A stretch of DNA of 64,000 bases, from the NCBI GenBank assembly GCA_964425695.1, contig CAYRNF010000002.1, forward strand, positions 310,001 to 374,000, read 5' to 3'. Both the position numbers and the translations under genes were made by a program. The notes beneath the pieces are model-generated. The model was not told the DNA's origin. It made no database searches and worked only from the letters and a program-made list of their open reading frames with translations. Positions 41,709-49,855 of this stretch are shown here, piece after piece. This DNA comes from JAKPBU01 sp964425695. GTDB lineage: Bacteria > Pseudomonadota > Gammaproteobacteria > Xanthomonadales > Xanthomonadaceae. Within the stretch, counting starts at the first letter, position 1. Each line of letters starts with the position of its first letter.

Positions 41709-43034
41709 ATGAACCACGTCCACGATCCCCAGACCCGCATGACCATCGTGCGCCTGCTGTCGAGCATGGCCAGCGCGAAGGAGATCTCGCAGTACCTCAA
41801 GCGCTTCTCGCAGCTCGACGCCGCGCGCTTCGCCGTGGTCAAGGTGGGTGGCGCGGTGCTGCGCGACGACCTGGACGCGCTGACGTCGTCGCTGGCGTTC
41901 CTGCAGGACGTCGGGCTGACCCCCATCGTGGTCCACGGCGCGGGCCCGCAGCTGGACGAGGCGCTGGCGCAAGCGGGCATTCCGAAGCAGACCGTGAACG
42001 GGCTGCGGGTGACTTCGGCCGACGCGCTGGCGGTGGTGCGCCGCGTCTGCCACGCGCAGAACCTGAAGCTGGTCGAGGCGCTGCAGGCCGCGGATGCGCG
42101 CGCCACGTCGATCGTCTCGGGCGTGTTCGAAGCCGATTATCTCGACCGCGAGACCTACGGGCTGGTGGGCGAGGTGCGCAAGGTGCACCGGGCCTCCATC
42201 GAGGCTGCGCTGAACGCAGGCTCGATCCCGGTGATCGCATCGCTGGGCGAAACCGCGGGCGGGCAGATCCTCAACATCAATGCCGACTTTGCCGCCAACG
42301 AGCTGGTGCAGGCGCTGCAGCCGTACAAGATCGTGTTCCTGACCGGCACCGGCGGGCTGCTGGACGACGAGGGCAACGTGATCGATTCGATCAACCTGTC
42401 CACGCAGTACGAGCACCTGATCGCGCAGCCGTGGATCAACGGCGGCATGCGCGTCAAGGTGGAGCAGATCAAGGCGCTGCTGGACACGCTGCCGCTGTCG
42501 TCCTCGGTTTCGATCACGCGCCCGGCGGAACTGGCGAAAGAGCTGTTCACGCACAAGGGGTCGGGAACGCTTGTCCGCCGCGGCGAGCGCGTGCTGCGCT
42601 TCGATGGCGGGGACGGCGTGGACCAGGCGCGCCTGCGCGGCCTGATCGAATCCAGTTTCGGCAGGCGGCTGCTGCCGGACTACTTCGAGCGCACCCGCCC
42701 GCTGCGCGTGTACGTGAGCGAGAACTACCGCACCGCGCTGGTGCTCACCGAGGAAGGCGGCATTCCGTACCTGGACAAGTTCGCCGTGCTCGACGACGCG
42801 CAGGGCGAAGGGCTGGGTCGCGCCGTGTGGGACGTGATGCGCGCCGAAACGCCCCGGCTGTTCTGGCGTTCGCGCCACGGCAACGCGGTCAATGCGTTCT
42901 ATTACGCGCAGAGCGACGGCTGCCTGAAGCAGGAGCGGTGGAGGGTGTTCTGGTACGGGCTGCAAAACTTCGACGAGATCGAGCGCGCGGTGGCGCATTG
43001 CGCCGTGCGGCCGGCGACGCTGGAGGAAGCATGA
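41709..43034 (+). CDS. argB: Bifunctional N-acetylglutamate synthase/kinase
   Basis: A 441-residue fusion: an N-terminal amino-acid kinase domain (about 35-290; VVKVGGAVL, VVHGAGPQLDEAL, TGTGGLLDDEG) and a C-terminal GNAT-like acetyltransferase domain (about 295-435; YRTALVLTEEGGIPYLDKFAVLDDAQGEGLGRAVWD). In Xanthomonas this NAGS/K protein performs the first two steps of arginine synthesis and is feedback inhibited by arginine, so no separate argA is needed. The stop overlaps the start of a 47-codon ORF by 4 bp. Confidence 0.96.
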   Translation: MNHVHDPQTRMTIVRLLSSMASAKEISQYLKRFSQLDAARFAVVKVGGAVLRDDLDALTSSLAFLQDVGLTPIVVHGAGPQLDEALAQAGIPKQTVNGLRVTSADALAVVRRVCHAQNLKLVEALQAADARATSIVSGVFEADYLDRETYGLVGEVRKVHRASIEAALNAGSIPVIASLGETAGGQILNINADFAANELVQALQPYKIVFLTGTGGLLDDEGNVIDSINLSTQYEHLIAQPWINGGMRVKVEQIKALLDTLPLSSSVSITRPAELAKELFTHKGSGTLVRRGERVLRFDGGDGVDQARLRGLIESSFGRRLLPDYFERTRPLRVYVSENYRTALVLTEEGGIPYLDKFAVLDDAQGEGLGRAVWDVMRAETPRLFWRSRHGNAVNAFYYAQSDGCLKQERWRVFWYGLQNFDEIERAVAHCAVRPATLEEA

Positions 43035-43174
43035 GCATTTGTGTGCGGACGGGCGCGGCCGCCGAGCCTTCCGCCTCGGCGTGCGGACCGCGGCACCGTG
43101 CGGCGAGGCGGCTGCCGCTGCTCGGGCCGTGTGTGATCGGCAGCACGGCGCCAGCCGCGGAGGTGATGCGGTGA
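43031..43174 (+). CDS. Small ORF bridging argB and argC (possible remnant or coupler)
   Basis: A 47-codon ORF whose ATG overlaps the argB stop (ATGA at 43031) and whose TGA overlaps the argC ATG (TGATG at 43172-43176). It spans the intergenic space exactly. The product is Ala/Arg/Pro-rich with two cysteines and no recognisable domain. Xanthomonas relatives carry a GNAT acetyltransferase gene at this position (recalled), so this may be its remnant, or simply a reading frame kept to couple translation. No strong internal ribosome binding site is needed. Confidence 0.4.
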   Translation: MSICVRTGAAAEPSASACGPRHRAARRLPLLGPCVIGSTAPAAEVMR

Positions 43175-44112
43175 TGCGCAGGATCGGGCTGGTGGGCGCG
43201 CGCGGCTACGTCGGCGTGGAGCTGATCCGGTTGCTGGCGCGGCACCCGGGCTTCGAACTCGGCTTCGTGTCCTCGCGCGAACTGGACGGTCAGCGCGTGG
43301 CCGACCACGTGCCCGAGTGCACCGGTGCGCTGCGTTACCGCAACCTTGGCGCCGACGCGGTCGGCGGCGAAACGGTGGATGCGTACGTGCTCGCGCTGCC
43401 GAACGGCAAGGCGGCGGAACTGGTCGCGGCCATCGATGCGGGCAACCGCGGCGCCGTGGTGCTGGATCTGTCCGCGGACTACCGCTTCGACGACGGCTGG
43501 TACTACGGCCTGCCGGAGCTCACCCGCGCCGCATACGCCGGGCAGCGCCGGATCAGCAACCCCGGGTGCTACGCCACCGCCATGCAGCTGGCCATCGCGC
43601 CCGTGCGCGCGCTGGTGGAAGGTGCAGTTCAGTGCTTCGGCGTCTCCGGTTATTCCGGCGCCGGCACCACGCCATCGGACAAGAACGATCCGGCCAAGCT
43701 GCGCGACAACCTGATGCCCTATGCGCTGGCCGGGCACCTGCACGAGCGCGAAGTGACGCGGCACCTGGCGCCGGTGGAGTTCATGCCGCACGTGGCCCCG
43801 CATTTCCGCGGGCTGACCGTGACCGCCAACCTGCACCTGCGCGAGGCGATCGGTTCGGACGCGGTGCGCGCGCGGTATCGCGAACGCTACGATGTCGAGC
43901 CCTTGATCGAAGTGGTGAGCGACGCACCGTGGGTCAGCCGCATCGCTGGACGCCACGGCGCGCAGGTGGGCGGATTCACGCTGTCGGAGGACGGGCGCAG
44001 GCTGGTCGCCGTGTGCACGCTCGATAACCTGCTCAAGGGCGCGGCGACGCAGGCGATGCAGAATCTCAATCTCGCCTTCGGCTTCGACGAACTCGAAGGC
44101 ATTTCCTCGTAG
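43174..44112 (+). CDS. argC: N-acetyl-gamma-glutamyl-phosphate reductase
   Basis: A 312-residue NADPH-dependent reductase, third step of arginine synthesis. GARGYVGVELIRLL (about residues 8-21) is the nucleotide site and the catalytic Cys is in ISNPGCYATA (about 130). ATG 43174 was chosen over GTG 43171, with GGAGGTG 8-9 nt upstream. The stop codon TAG lies in the GTAG head of a REP element, so the C terminus (FDELEGISS) abuts the repeat. Confidence 0.97.
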   Translation: MRRIGLVGARGYVGVELIRLLARHPGFELGFVSSRELDGQRVADHVPECTGALRYRNLGADAVGGETVDAYVLALPNGKAAELVAAIDAGNRGAVVLDLSADYRFDDGWYYGLPELTRAAYAGQRRISNPGCYATAMQLAIAPVRALVEGAVQCFGVSGYSGAGTTPSDKNDPAKLRDNLMPYALAGHLHEREVTRHLAPVEFMPHVAPHFRGLTVTANLHLREAIGSDAVRARYRERYDVEPLIEVVSDAPWVSRIAGRHGAQVGGFTLSEDGRRLVAVCTLDNLLKGAATQAMQNLNLAFGFDELEGISS

Positions 44113-44182
44113 GAGCGGCTTGCGCCGCGAGCTTTCGTTCGACCCTGGAGCCAGAGAGCTCGCGGCTGAAGCCGCTCCTGCA
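44109..44182. repeat. REP doublet after argC
   Basis: The left unit GTAGGAGCGGCTTGCGCCGCG starts at 44109 and includes the argC stop codon (TAG 44110-44112). The inverted unit CGCGGCTGAAGCCGCTCCTG ends near 44180. It lies between argC and argH on the same strand and could form a stable hairpin of the polycistronic RNA. Confidence 0.88.
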
Positions 44183-44201
44183 GCGTGGTACGCGGTAACG
44201 G

Positions 44202-45509
44202 ATGGAGAAACACGACGTGTCCGATCTTCTGTGGCAAAAACCCGGTGTCGAGGTGGACACGCGGATCCAGGCGTTCCTGGCCGGCGACGACGTGGTGCTG
44301 GACCGCGAGTTCTTCCTGTACGACATCTTCGCCAGCCGCGCCCACGCGCAGGGCTTGCAGCGCGCGGGAATCCTGTCGGCGCAGGAACTTGCCGAGCTGG
44401 AACGCGAGCTGGACCAGCTGGCCGTGGATTTCCGCGAAGGCGCGTTCGTGCTGGACGCGCGCTACGAGGACGGGCATTCGGCCATCGAGGCGCGGTTGGC
44501 CGAGCGCCTGGGCGACACCGGCCGCCGCATCCACACCGGCCGCAGCCGCAACGACCAGGTGCTGGTGGCGACGCGCCTGTGGCTGAAGGAAAGACTGTCG
44601 CGCACCGCGGCGCTGTGCCGGGCGGTGGCCACCGTCGCGCTGGACCGCGCGCAGTCCGAGCGCGACCTGCCGATCCCCGGCTATACCCATATCCAGCGCG
44701 CGGTGGTGTCCTCCGGCGGCATGTGGTGGTCCGGTTGGGCCGAGGCGTTCATCGATGATGCGCAGCGCACGTTGGACACGCTGGCGCTGGTGGATGCCAA
44801 CCCGCTGGGCACCGCCGCCGGCTACGGGGTGAACCTGCCGCTGGATCGCGACCACACCACCGCCGCGCTCGGCTTCGCGCGGCTGCAGGTGAGCCCGGTG
44901 TATGCGCAGCTGTCGCGCGGCAAGTTCGAACTGGCCGCGCTGGAGGCGCTGGGCAGCGCCACGCTCGACCTGCGCCGGCTGGCATGGGACCTGTCGCTGT
45001 TCACCAGCACCGAGTTCGGATTCGTGTCGCTGCCGGCGCAGTACACCACCGGCAGCTCGCTCATGCCCAACAAGCGCAACCCGGACGTGATCGAGCTGAT
45101 GCGCGCCACCCACGCCAGCGTGGCCGCGGCGCGCACGGAGATCGAGCAGCTGCTGTCGCTGCCGTCGGGTTACCACCGCGACCTGCAGGCCAGCAAGGGC
45201 GCCATCTTCCACGGCTTTGGACGTGGGCTTGCCGCGCTGGAACTGCTGCCGGCGCTGCTGGCGAACCTGGAATGGAAGACGGAGGCCATGCGCGCGGCGA
45301 TCGACGCGGGCATGTACGCCACCGATGTCGCGGTGGAAACGGCCATCGCCGGCGTGCCGTTCCGCGACGCCTACGTGCAGGCGGCCCAGGGCATCGACGC
45401 GGGCGGGCGCACCCCGGAAGCGAGCCTGGCCGCGCGCACGTCTCCGGGTGGTGCCGCGGACCTGCGGCTGGAAACCCTGCGCGGCCGGCTGGAGGCGCTG
45501 GGCGAATGA
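44202..45509 (+). CDS. argH: Argininosuccinate lyase
   Basis: A 435-residue lyase producing arginine and fumarate. The superfamily signature GSSLMPNKRNPD is present (about residues 283-294), along with HTGRSRNDQV and PGYTHIQRA. Slightly shorter at the C terminus than the E. coli enzyme (457 aa). It is the last gene of the arg cluster; proB/proA, which may follow in Xanthomonas, are not found here. Confidence 0.96.
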   Translation: MEKHDVSDLLWQKPGVEVDTRIQAFLAGDDVVLDREFFLYDIFASRAHAQGLQRAGILSAQELAELERELDQLAVDFREGAFVLDARYEDGHSAIEARLAERLGDTGRRIHTGRSRNDQVLVATRLWLKERLSRTAALCRAVATVALDRAQSERDLPIPGYTHIQRAVVSSGGMWWSGWAEAFIDDAQRTLDTLALVDANPLGTAAGYGVNLPLDRDHTTAALGFARLQVSPVYAQLSRGKFELAALEALGSATLDLRRLAWDLSLFTSTEFGFVSLPAQYTTGSSLMPNKRNPDVIELMRATHASVAAARTEIEQLLSLPSGYHRDLQASKGAIFHGFGRGLAALELLPALLANLEWKTEAMRAAIDAGMYATDVAVETAIAGVPFRDAYVQAAQGIDAGGRTPEASLAARTSPGGAADLRLETLRGRLEALGE

Positions 45510-45555
45510 GCAGGCCGCGCGGCCGTCGGCCGGCCCGCTCCCCTGCGTGCGCGGG

Positions 45556-46449
45556 TCAGAAGGCGCGCTGGTACTCCAGCATCACCTGCGTGTAGTCGTA
45601 GCCGTCGCCGGAACCTGCATCCGAGGGCGTATCGGTGTGCAGCAGACGCGCCTGCAGGAACCAGTCGCGGCCTTCGCGCGGGCTCGACACCGCCGCCTCG
45701 AAGAAGCGGGCAGGGCGCCAGTCGGAGCCGCTGTCGCGCTGCCGGCCCACGCCCGCGGCGGCCAGGTACATCCAGCCGCCGCGGAAGCGTCGCAGCTGCA
45801 CGGTGGGGATCGCTTCGGCATACCAGCGCGGCGCGTAGTAATCGAACTCGCCCGGCTCGCTGTTGCGCAGGTAGCGCGTGCGCAGCTGGGCGCTCAGCCC
45901 CCACTGCTCGCGTGCGACCCAGGTATAGCGGCCGCGCAGCAGGCTGCGCGTGTTGTCGCCGGTGAAGTCCTGCACCGCGCCGACCACGGTGACGATGTTG
46001 CGGTCGTTCAGCGGCAGGTCGTAGGCCGCGCCGAGCAGGGTATGGTGCAGCCCGCGTTCCAGGCCCTGCCGCGTCTCCACGACTTCGCGCTCCAGGAAGT
46101 ATTCCTGGCGGATGCGGCCTTCGGAATGGACGCTGGCGTTGCCCAGCCAGGTGTCGCCGTCGGTACCCAGCATGCCCTGCCATTTCCACGCGTCGCCGCC
46201 GGCGAAGCGGTAGTACAGGCGCTCGTCGCGATAGGTGCGGCCGCCCTGCGGGCGGAACGCGGCGCGCTCGAAGCGCACGCCCTGGTAGTGCTCGAGGTCG
46301 CGATGGACGAAATCGTAGCCAATGCCTGCCTTGACGGTTTCGGAGTCGTCCGCATCGCTGGAGGCGAAGGCGTCGAAGCGCACCGCCTGCGCGTGCGCGC
46401 TGCCTGCGGCGATCGCCGCGGCCGCCAGGAGGAGGGTCTGGATCTTCAC
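45556..46449 (-). CDS. YaiO-family outer membrane beta-barrel
   Basis: A 297-residue exported protein: signal peptide (KIQTLLLAAAAIAAGSAHA) and then a series of amphipathic, aromatic-rich strands ending in a C-terminal Phe (MLEYQRAF), as expected of an outer membrane barrel. It fits the YaiO family. The start may be GTG 46449, which overlaps the upstream glycosyltransferase stop as GTGA; ATG 46461 would add four residues. Coupling to the glycosyltransferase suggests a role in exporting or retaining its polysaccharide (inference). Confidence 0.8.
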   Translation of the reverse strand: MKIQTLLLAAAAIAAGSAHAQAVRFDAFASSDADDSETVKAGIGYDFVHRDLEHYQGVRFERAAFRPQGGRTYRDERLYYRFAGGDAWKWQGMLGTDGDTWLGNASVHSEGRIRQEYFLEREVVETRQGLERGLHHTLLGAAYDLPLNDRNIVTVVGAVQDFTGDNTRSLLRGRYTWVAREQWGLSAQLRTRYLRNSEPGEFDYYAPRWYAEAIPTVQLRRFRGGWMYLAAAGVGRQRDSGSDWRPARFFEAAVSSPREGRDWFLQARLLHTDTPSDAGSGDGYDYTQVMLEYQRAF

Positions 46450-47834
46450 TTGGTATCCCATTGCTTGCGCAGGCCGATCAGCTCGGCCGCATAGCCCCAC
46501 ACGCATACGGGCTGCATGACCAGGCTGTAGCCCAGCACGTAGAAGAAGAAGCCGCTGATGTTCCTGCGCACGTGCAGGCCCTGCCAGCGAAACATGCGCG
46601 ACTGCACGCGGTAGATCAGCGCGTTCCACAGCGCGGCCAGCGGCAGCACCGCCAGGGTCATGATCCCCGCGATCTGGTAGTGCCCGAACAGCGCCAGCAC
46701 GATCCCGGGGATGAAGGCGAAGGTGTACGCCAGGTCCATCGGCAGGAACAGGAGGTTCCACCAGACGAACAGTGTGGTCATGCGCCGCCGCACCAGCAGG
46801 CGCGGGTGGTGCGCGAACGCCTCGACCAGGCCGCGCGACCAGCGCTTGCGCTGCAGCGCGAACTGGCGCAGCGTCTCGGGCACGTGGGTGAACAGCAGCG
46901 CGTCCTCGGCGTAACCGATGCGGTGGCCGGCATCCAGCAGCGCCCACGAAACCACGATGTCCTCGCCCACGCATCCGGGCCAGCCGCCCACGTCGAGCAG
47001 CGCCTGCTTTTCGTACAGCGAGAACGCGCCCTGCGCCACCAGCGTGCCGTGGTACATGCTCTGCATGCGCTTGACCGCGGCGATGCCGTGGAAGTAGTCC
47101 CACTCCTGGCCGCGGGTCAACCAGGTCTTGCGCGAGTTGCGCACCAGCACCGCACCGGCCACCGCGACGGTGCCGGCCGGGTCGCTGATCTTGCGCTCCA
47201 CGATGCGGCGCAGCGCCTGGTGGTGCAGCCAGGAGTCGCCGTCGATCGTCACCACCAGGTCGTGGCCGGCCAGCTGCAGCCCGCGGTTGAGCACGGCGGC
47301 CTTGCCGGCGTTGCGCGGGTAGTGCACCAGCCGCATCCGCGCGCCGGTGGTCGGCGCAAGTTCGGAGATCGCGCGTTCGGCCACCTCGCGGGTCGCGTCG
47401 GTGGAGCCGTCGTCAAGCACCAGGACCTCGAGTTCGCCCGGGTACTCCTGCGCGGCGATGCTGCGCAGGGTGTCGTCCAGGTGCGCCTCCTCGTTGAAGC
47501 ACGCGATCAGCACCGTGACGCCCGGATAGCTCGCCGGCAGCGCGCGCCGCGGCCGCCGGTCCATGACGATGGTGGAAATCAGGAACGCGTTCATGAACCC
47601 GGGGACGTAGGCGATGAACACCACGATGAAAATCGCCAGTGGCCAGGTCACGTACCCGGCCAGGTCCCGCAGCCAGGGCAGGGACAGCCACACGCTCAGC
47701 GCCGTCCAAGCGCATGCCAGCAGCAGCGCAAGGGCGAACTTGGCCTGCACGGGCAGGTACCAGCGGCGCCAGTGCGGCACCGCCACCGCGCCCGGACTGG
47801 CGAGATGTGCGAAGGCATCGGTCGGCGGGAGCAT
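46446..47834 (-). CDS. Membrane glycosyltransferase, family 2 (PgaC-like)
   Basis: A processive family-2 glycosyltransferase of about 462 residues. Transmembrane segments flank the catalytic domain: VTVLIACFNEE, DDGSTD, VTIDGDSW and QRKRWSRG (the QxxRW motif of processive enzymes such as cellulose, hyaluronan and PNAG synthases), with several C-terminal helices. ATG 47834 was chosen; an upstream ATG at 47984 would add 50 poorly supported residues. Paired with the YaiO-like barrel by a 4-bp overlap; polymer identity is unknown. Confidence 0.88.
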   Translation of the reverse strand: MLPPTDAFAHLASPGAVAVPHWRRWYLPVQAKFALALLLACAWTALSVWLSLPWLRDLAGYVTWPLAIFIVVFIAYVPGFMNAFLISTIVMDRRPRRALPASYPGVTVLIACFNEEAHLDDTLRSIAAQEYPGELEVLVLDDGSTDATREVAERAISELAPTTGARMRLVHYPRNAGKAAVLNRGLQLAGHDLVVTIDGDSWLHHQALRRIVERKISDPAGTVAVAGAVLVRNSRKTWLTRGQEWDYFHGIAAVKRMQSMYHGTLVAQGAFSLYEKQALLDVGGWPGCVGEDIVVSWALLDAGHRIGYAEDALLFTHVPETLRQFALQRKRWSRGLVEAFAHHPRLLVRRRMTTLFVWWNLLFLPMDLAYTFAFIPGIVLALFGHYQIAGIMTLAVLPLAALWNALIYRVQSRMFRWQGLHVRRNISGFFFYVLGYSLVMQPVCVWGYAAELIGLRKQWDTK

Positions 47835-48024
47835 GTCGCCCGGAACGGGCGGATTGGAGAGCCGGACAGGCTCTTGCGCGACGATCGCCGCGCCCTGCGA
47901 AGCACTCAAAACCACGACTGCCTGTAAAACCCCTGTTGGGGGCAAGGTAGTTCCGGCGCGGTGGCCGTGCGGTGAACGCGTCACGATCCGCGTTCAGGCC
48001 CATGACCGCGAACGGCGCATGGGC

Positions 48025-48101
<77 letters not shown>

Positions 48102-48328
48102 AGGGAGCCGCGCATGATACGCAAGCGTCCCCGGGCGAGGCAAGCCGGCACGGTCGCTCGGGACCGGCGGCCCATCGTCGCGGGTGCGCGGCGGCGTACG
48201 CCCCCCGGCATGCCCGTATTGCCGGTGCGCTCGCGGCGGCGCCCAGCGCATGCACGCGGCGTGCCGCTGCGGCCGGGGCAGGGCGAGGCAGCGGATAGAA
48301 TGACCGGCCACGCGCAGCCGATGTCCGC

Positions 48329-49738
48329 ATGATCAAGCCCAGAACCCCGCCCGGTGTCATGGAACTGCTGCCGCGCGACCAGATCGCGTTCCAGCGCATG
48401 CTCGACACCATCCGCCGCACGTTCGAGCGATTCGGCTTCCTGCCGGTGGAAACGCCGGTGTTCGAACTGACCGACGTGCTGCTGACCAAGTCGGGCGGAG
48501 AGACCGAGCGGCAGGTGTATTTCGTGCAGTCCACCGGCGCGCTGGAGAAGGCGTCGCAGGGCGAAGGCGGACCCGGGCCCGCCCTGCCGGAGCTGGCGCT
48601 GCGCTTCGACCTGACCGTGCCGCTGGCCCGCTACGTGGCCGAGCACGAGCACGACCTGGCGTTCCCGTTCCGCCGCTACCAGATGCAGCGGGTGTACCGC
48701 GGCGAGCGCGCGCAGCGCGGCCGGTTCCGCGAGTTCTACCAGTGCGACATCGACGTGATCGGCAAGGATGCGCTGTCCACCCGCCACGACGCGGAGATCC
48801 CGGCGGTGATCGCCGCCGTGTTCGAGGCGCTGGCGATCGGCGACTTCACCATCCAGCTCAACCACCGCAAGCTGCTGCGCGGCTATTTCGAGGGCCTGGG
48901 CATCGAGGGCGAGCGCCAGCTGGCCGTGCTGCGCGAGCTCGACAAGCTGGACAAACGGGGCGAAGACGCGGTGCGCGCCACGCTGGCCGGCGAGGGCTTC
49001 GGGCTGGGCGAAGACGCCATCGCCCGGCTCATGGCGTTCGCCCGCGTACGCTCCACGGGCCACGACGACGCCCTGGCGCGGCTCGATGCGCTGGGCGCCG
49101 GCACGGCACTGTTCGAGGAAGGCCGCGCCGAACTGCGCGAGGTCCTGCAGCAGCTGCGCGCGCTGGGCGTGCCCGAGGCGCGCTATGCGATCAACCTGTC
49201 CATTGCGCGCGGTCTGGATTACTACACCGGCATCGTCTACGAAACCACGCTGGACGCCCATCCGCAGATCGGCTCCATCTGTTCCGGCGGCCGCTACGAG
49301 AACCTGGCCGGGCACTACACGAAGTCGAAGCTGCCGGGCGTGGGCATTTCCATCGGCCTGACCCGGCTGTTCTTCCAGCTGCGCGATGCGGGCCTTGCCG
49401 ACACCGCGGACAGCACCGTGGATGCGCTGGTGACGCTGCTCGACGACAGCGGGCTGGACGCGGCGCTGGCCCTGTCGCAGCGGCTGCGCGCGGGCGGGCT
49501 GAACGTGGAAACCCAGCTCGAACCGCGCAAGCTGGCCAGGCAGCTGCAGTACGCGGACAAGGCGGGCATCCGCTTCGTGGTGATCCGCGGCCCGGACGAG
49601 GTCGCCAAGGGCGTGGTCGCCGTGAAGGACCTGCGCCGGGGCGAGCAGTTCGAGGTAGCCGAGGCGGAGCTGGCCTCGACCCTGCAGGTGGAGCGCGAAC
49701 AGTGGCGCGCACTGCCGGGCGCCGCGGCGCAGGCGTAG
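48329..49738 (+). CDS. hisS: Histidyl-tRNA synthetase
   Basis: A 469-residue class II synthetase. Motif 2 is FRRYQMQRVYRGERAQRGRFREFYQCD; histidine-binding motifs are RGLDYYTG and SGGRYENL; motif 3 is GVGISIGLTRL. The C-terminal anticodon-binding domain (about 365-460) is complete. A good -10 (TAGAAT, 48296-48301) lies 28 bp upstream. The stop codon TAG is part of a REP head. It begins a run of histidine-related genes. Confidence 0.96.
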   Translation: MIKPRTPPGVMELLPRDQIAFQRMLDTIRRTFERFGFLPVETPVFELTDVLLTKSGGETERQVYFVQSTGALEKASQGEGGPGPALPELALRFDLTVPLARYVAEHEHDLAFPFRRYQMQRVYRGERAQRGRFREFYQCDIDVIGKDALSTRHDAEIPAVIAAVFEALAIGDFTIQLNHRKLLRGYFEGLGIEGERQLAVLRELDKLDKRGEDAVRATLAGEGFGLGEDAIARLMAFARVRSTGHDDALARLDALGAGTALFEEGRAELREVLQQLRALGVPEARYAINLSIARGLDYYTGIVYETTLDAHPQIGSICSGGRYENLAGHYTKSKLPGVGISIGLTRLFFQLRDAGLADTADSTVDALVTLLDDSGLDAALALSQRLRAGGLNVETQLEPRKLARQLQYADKAGIRFVVIRGPDEVAKGVVAVKDLRRGEQFEVAEAELASTLQVEREQWRALPGAAAQA

Positions 49739-49824
49739 GGGCGGCTGCCGCCGCGACCTCACGGTGACTGCGGCCGCGATGCTCCGGCAATGGATTCCAA
49801 CGCCCGCGGCTGAAGCCGCTTCCA
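49735..49824. repeat. REP doublet after hisS
   Basis: The left unit GTAGGGGCGGCTGCCGCCGCG starts at 49735 and contains the hisS stop (TAG 49736-49738). The inverted unit CGCGGCTGAAGCCGCTTCC ends near 49823. It is slightly degenerate compared with the arg-cluster copies. Confidence 0.82.
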
Positions 49825-49855
49825 CATCCGTCTTCACCAGCAGGGCCGCAACCGC

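Noticed and set aside
38822..42106. Long open frame of more than 1000 codons on the minus strand opposite argF'-argB
   Set aside because: It is antisense to well-recognised arg genes, has no known domains and reflects the high GC content, where antisense stops are rare.
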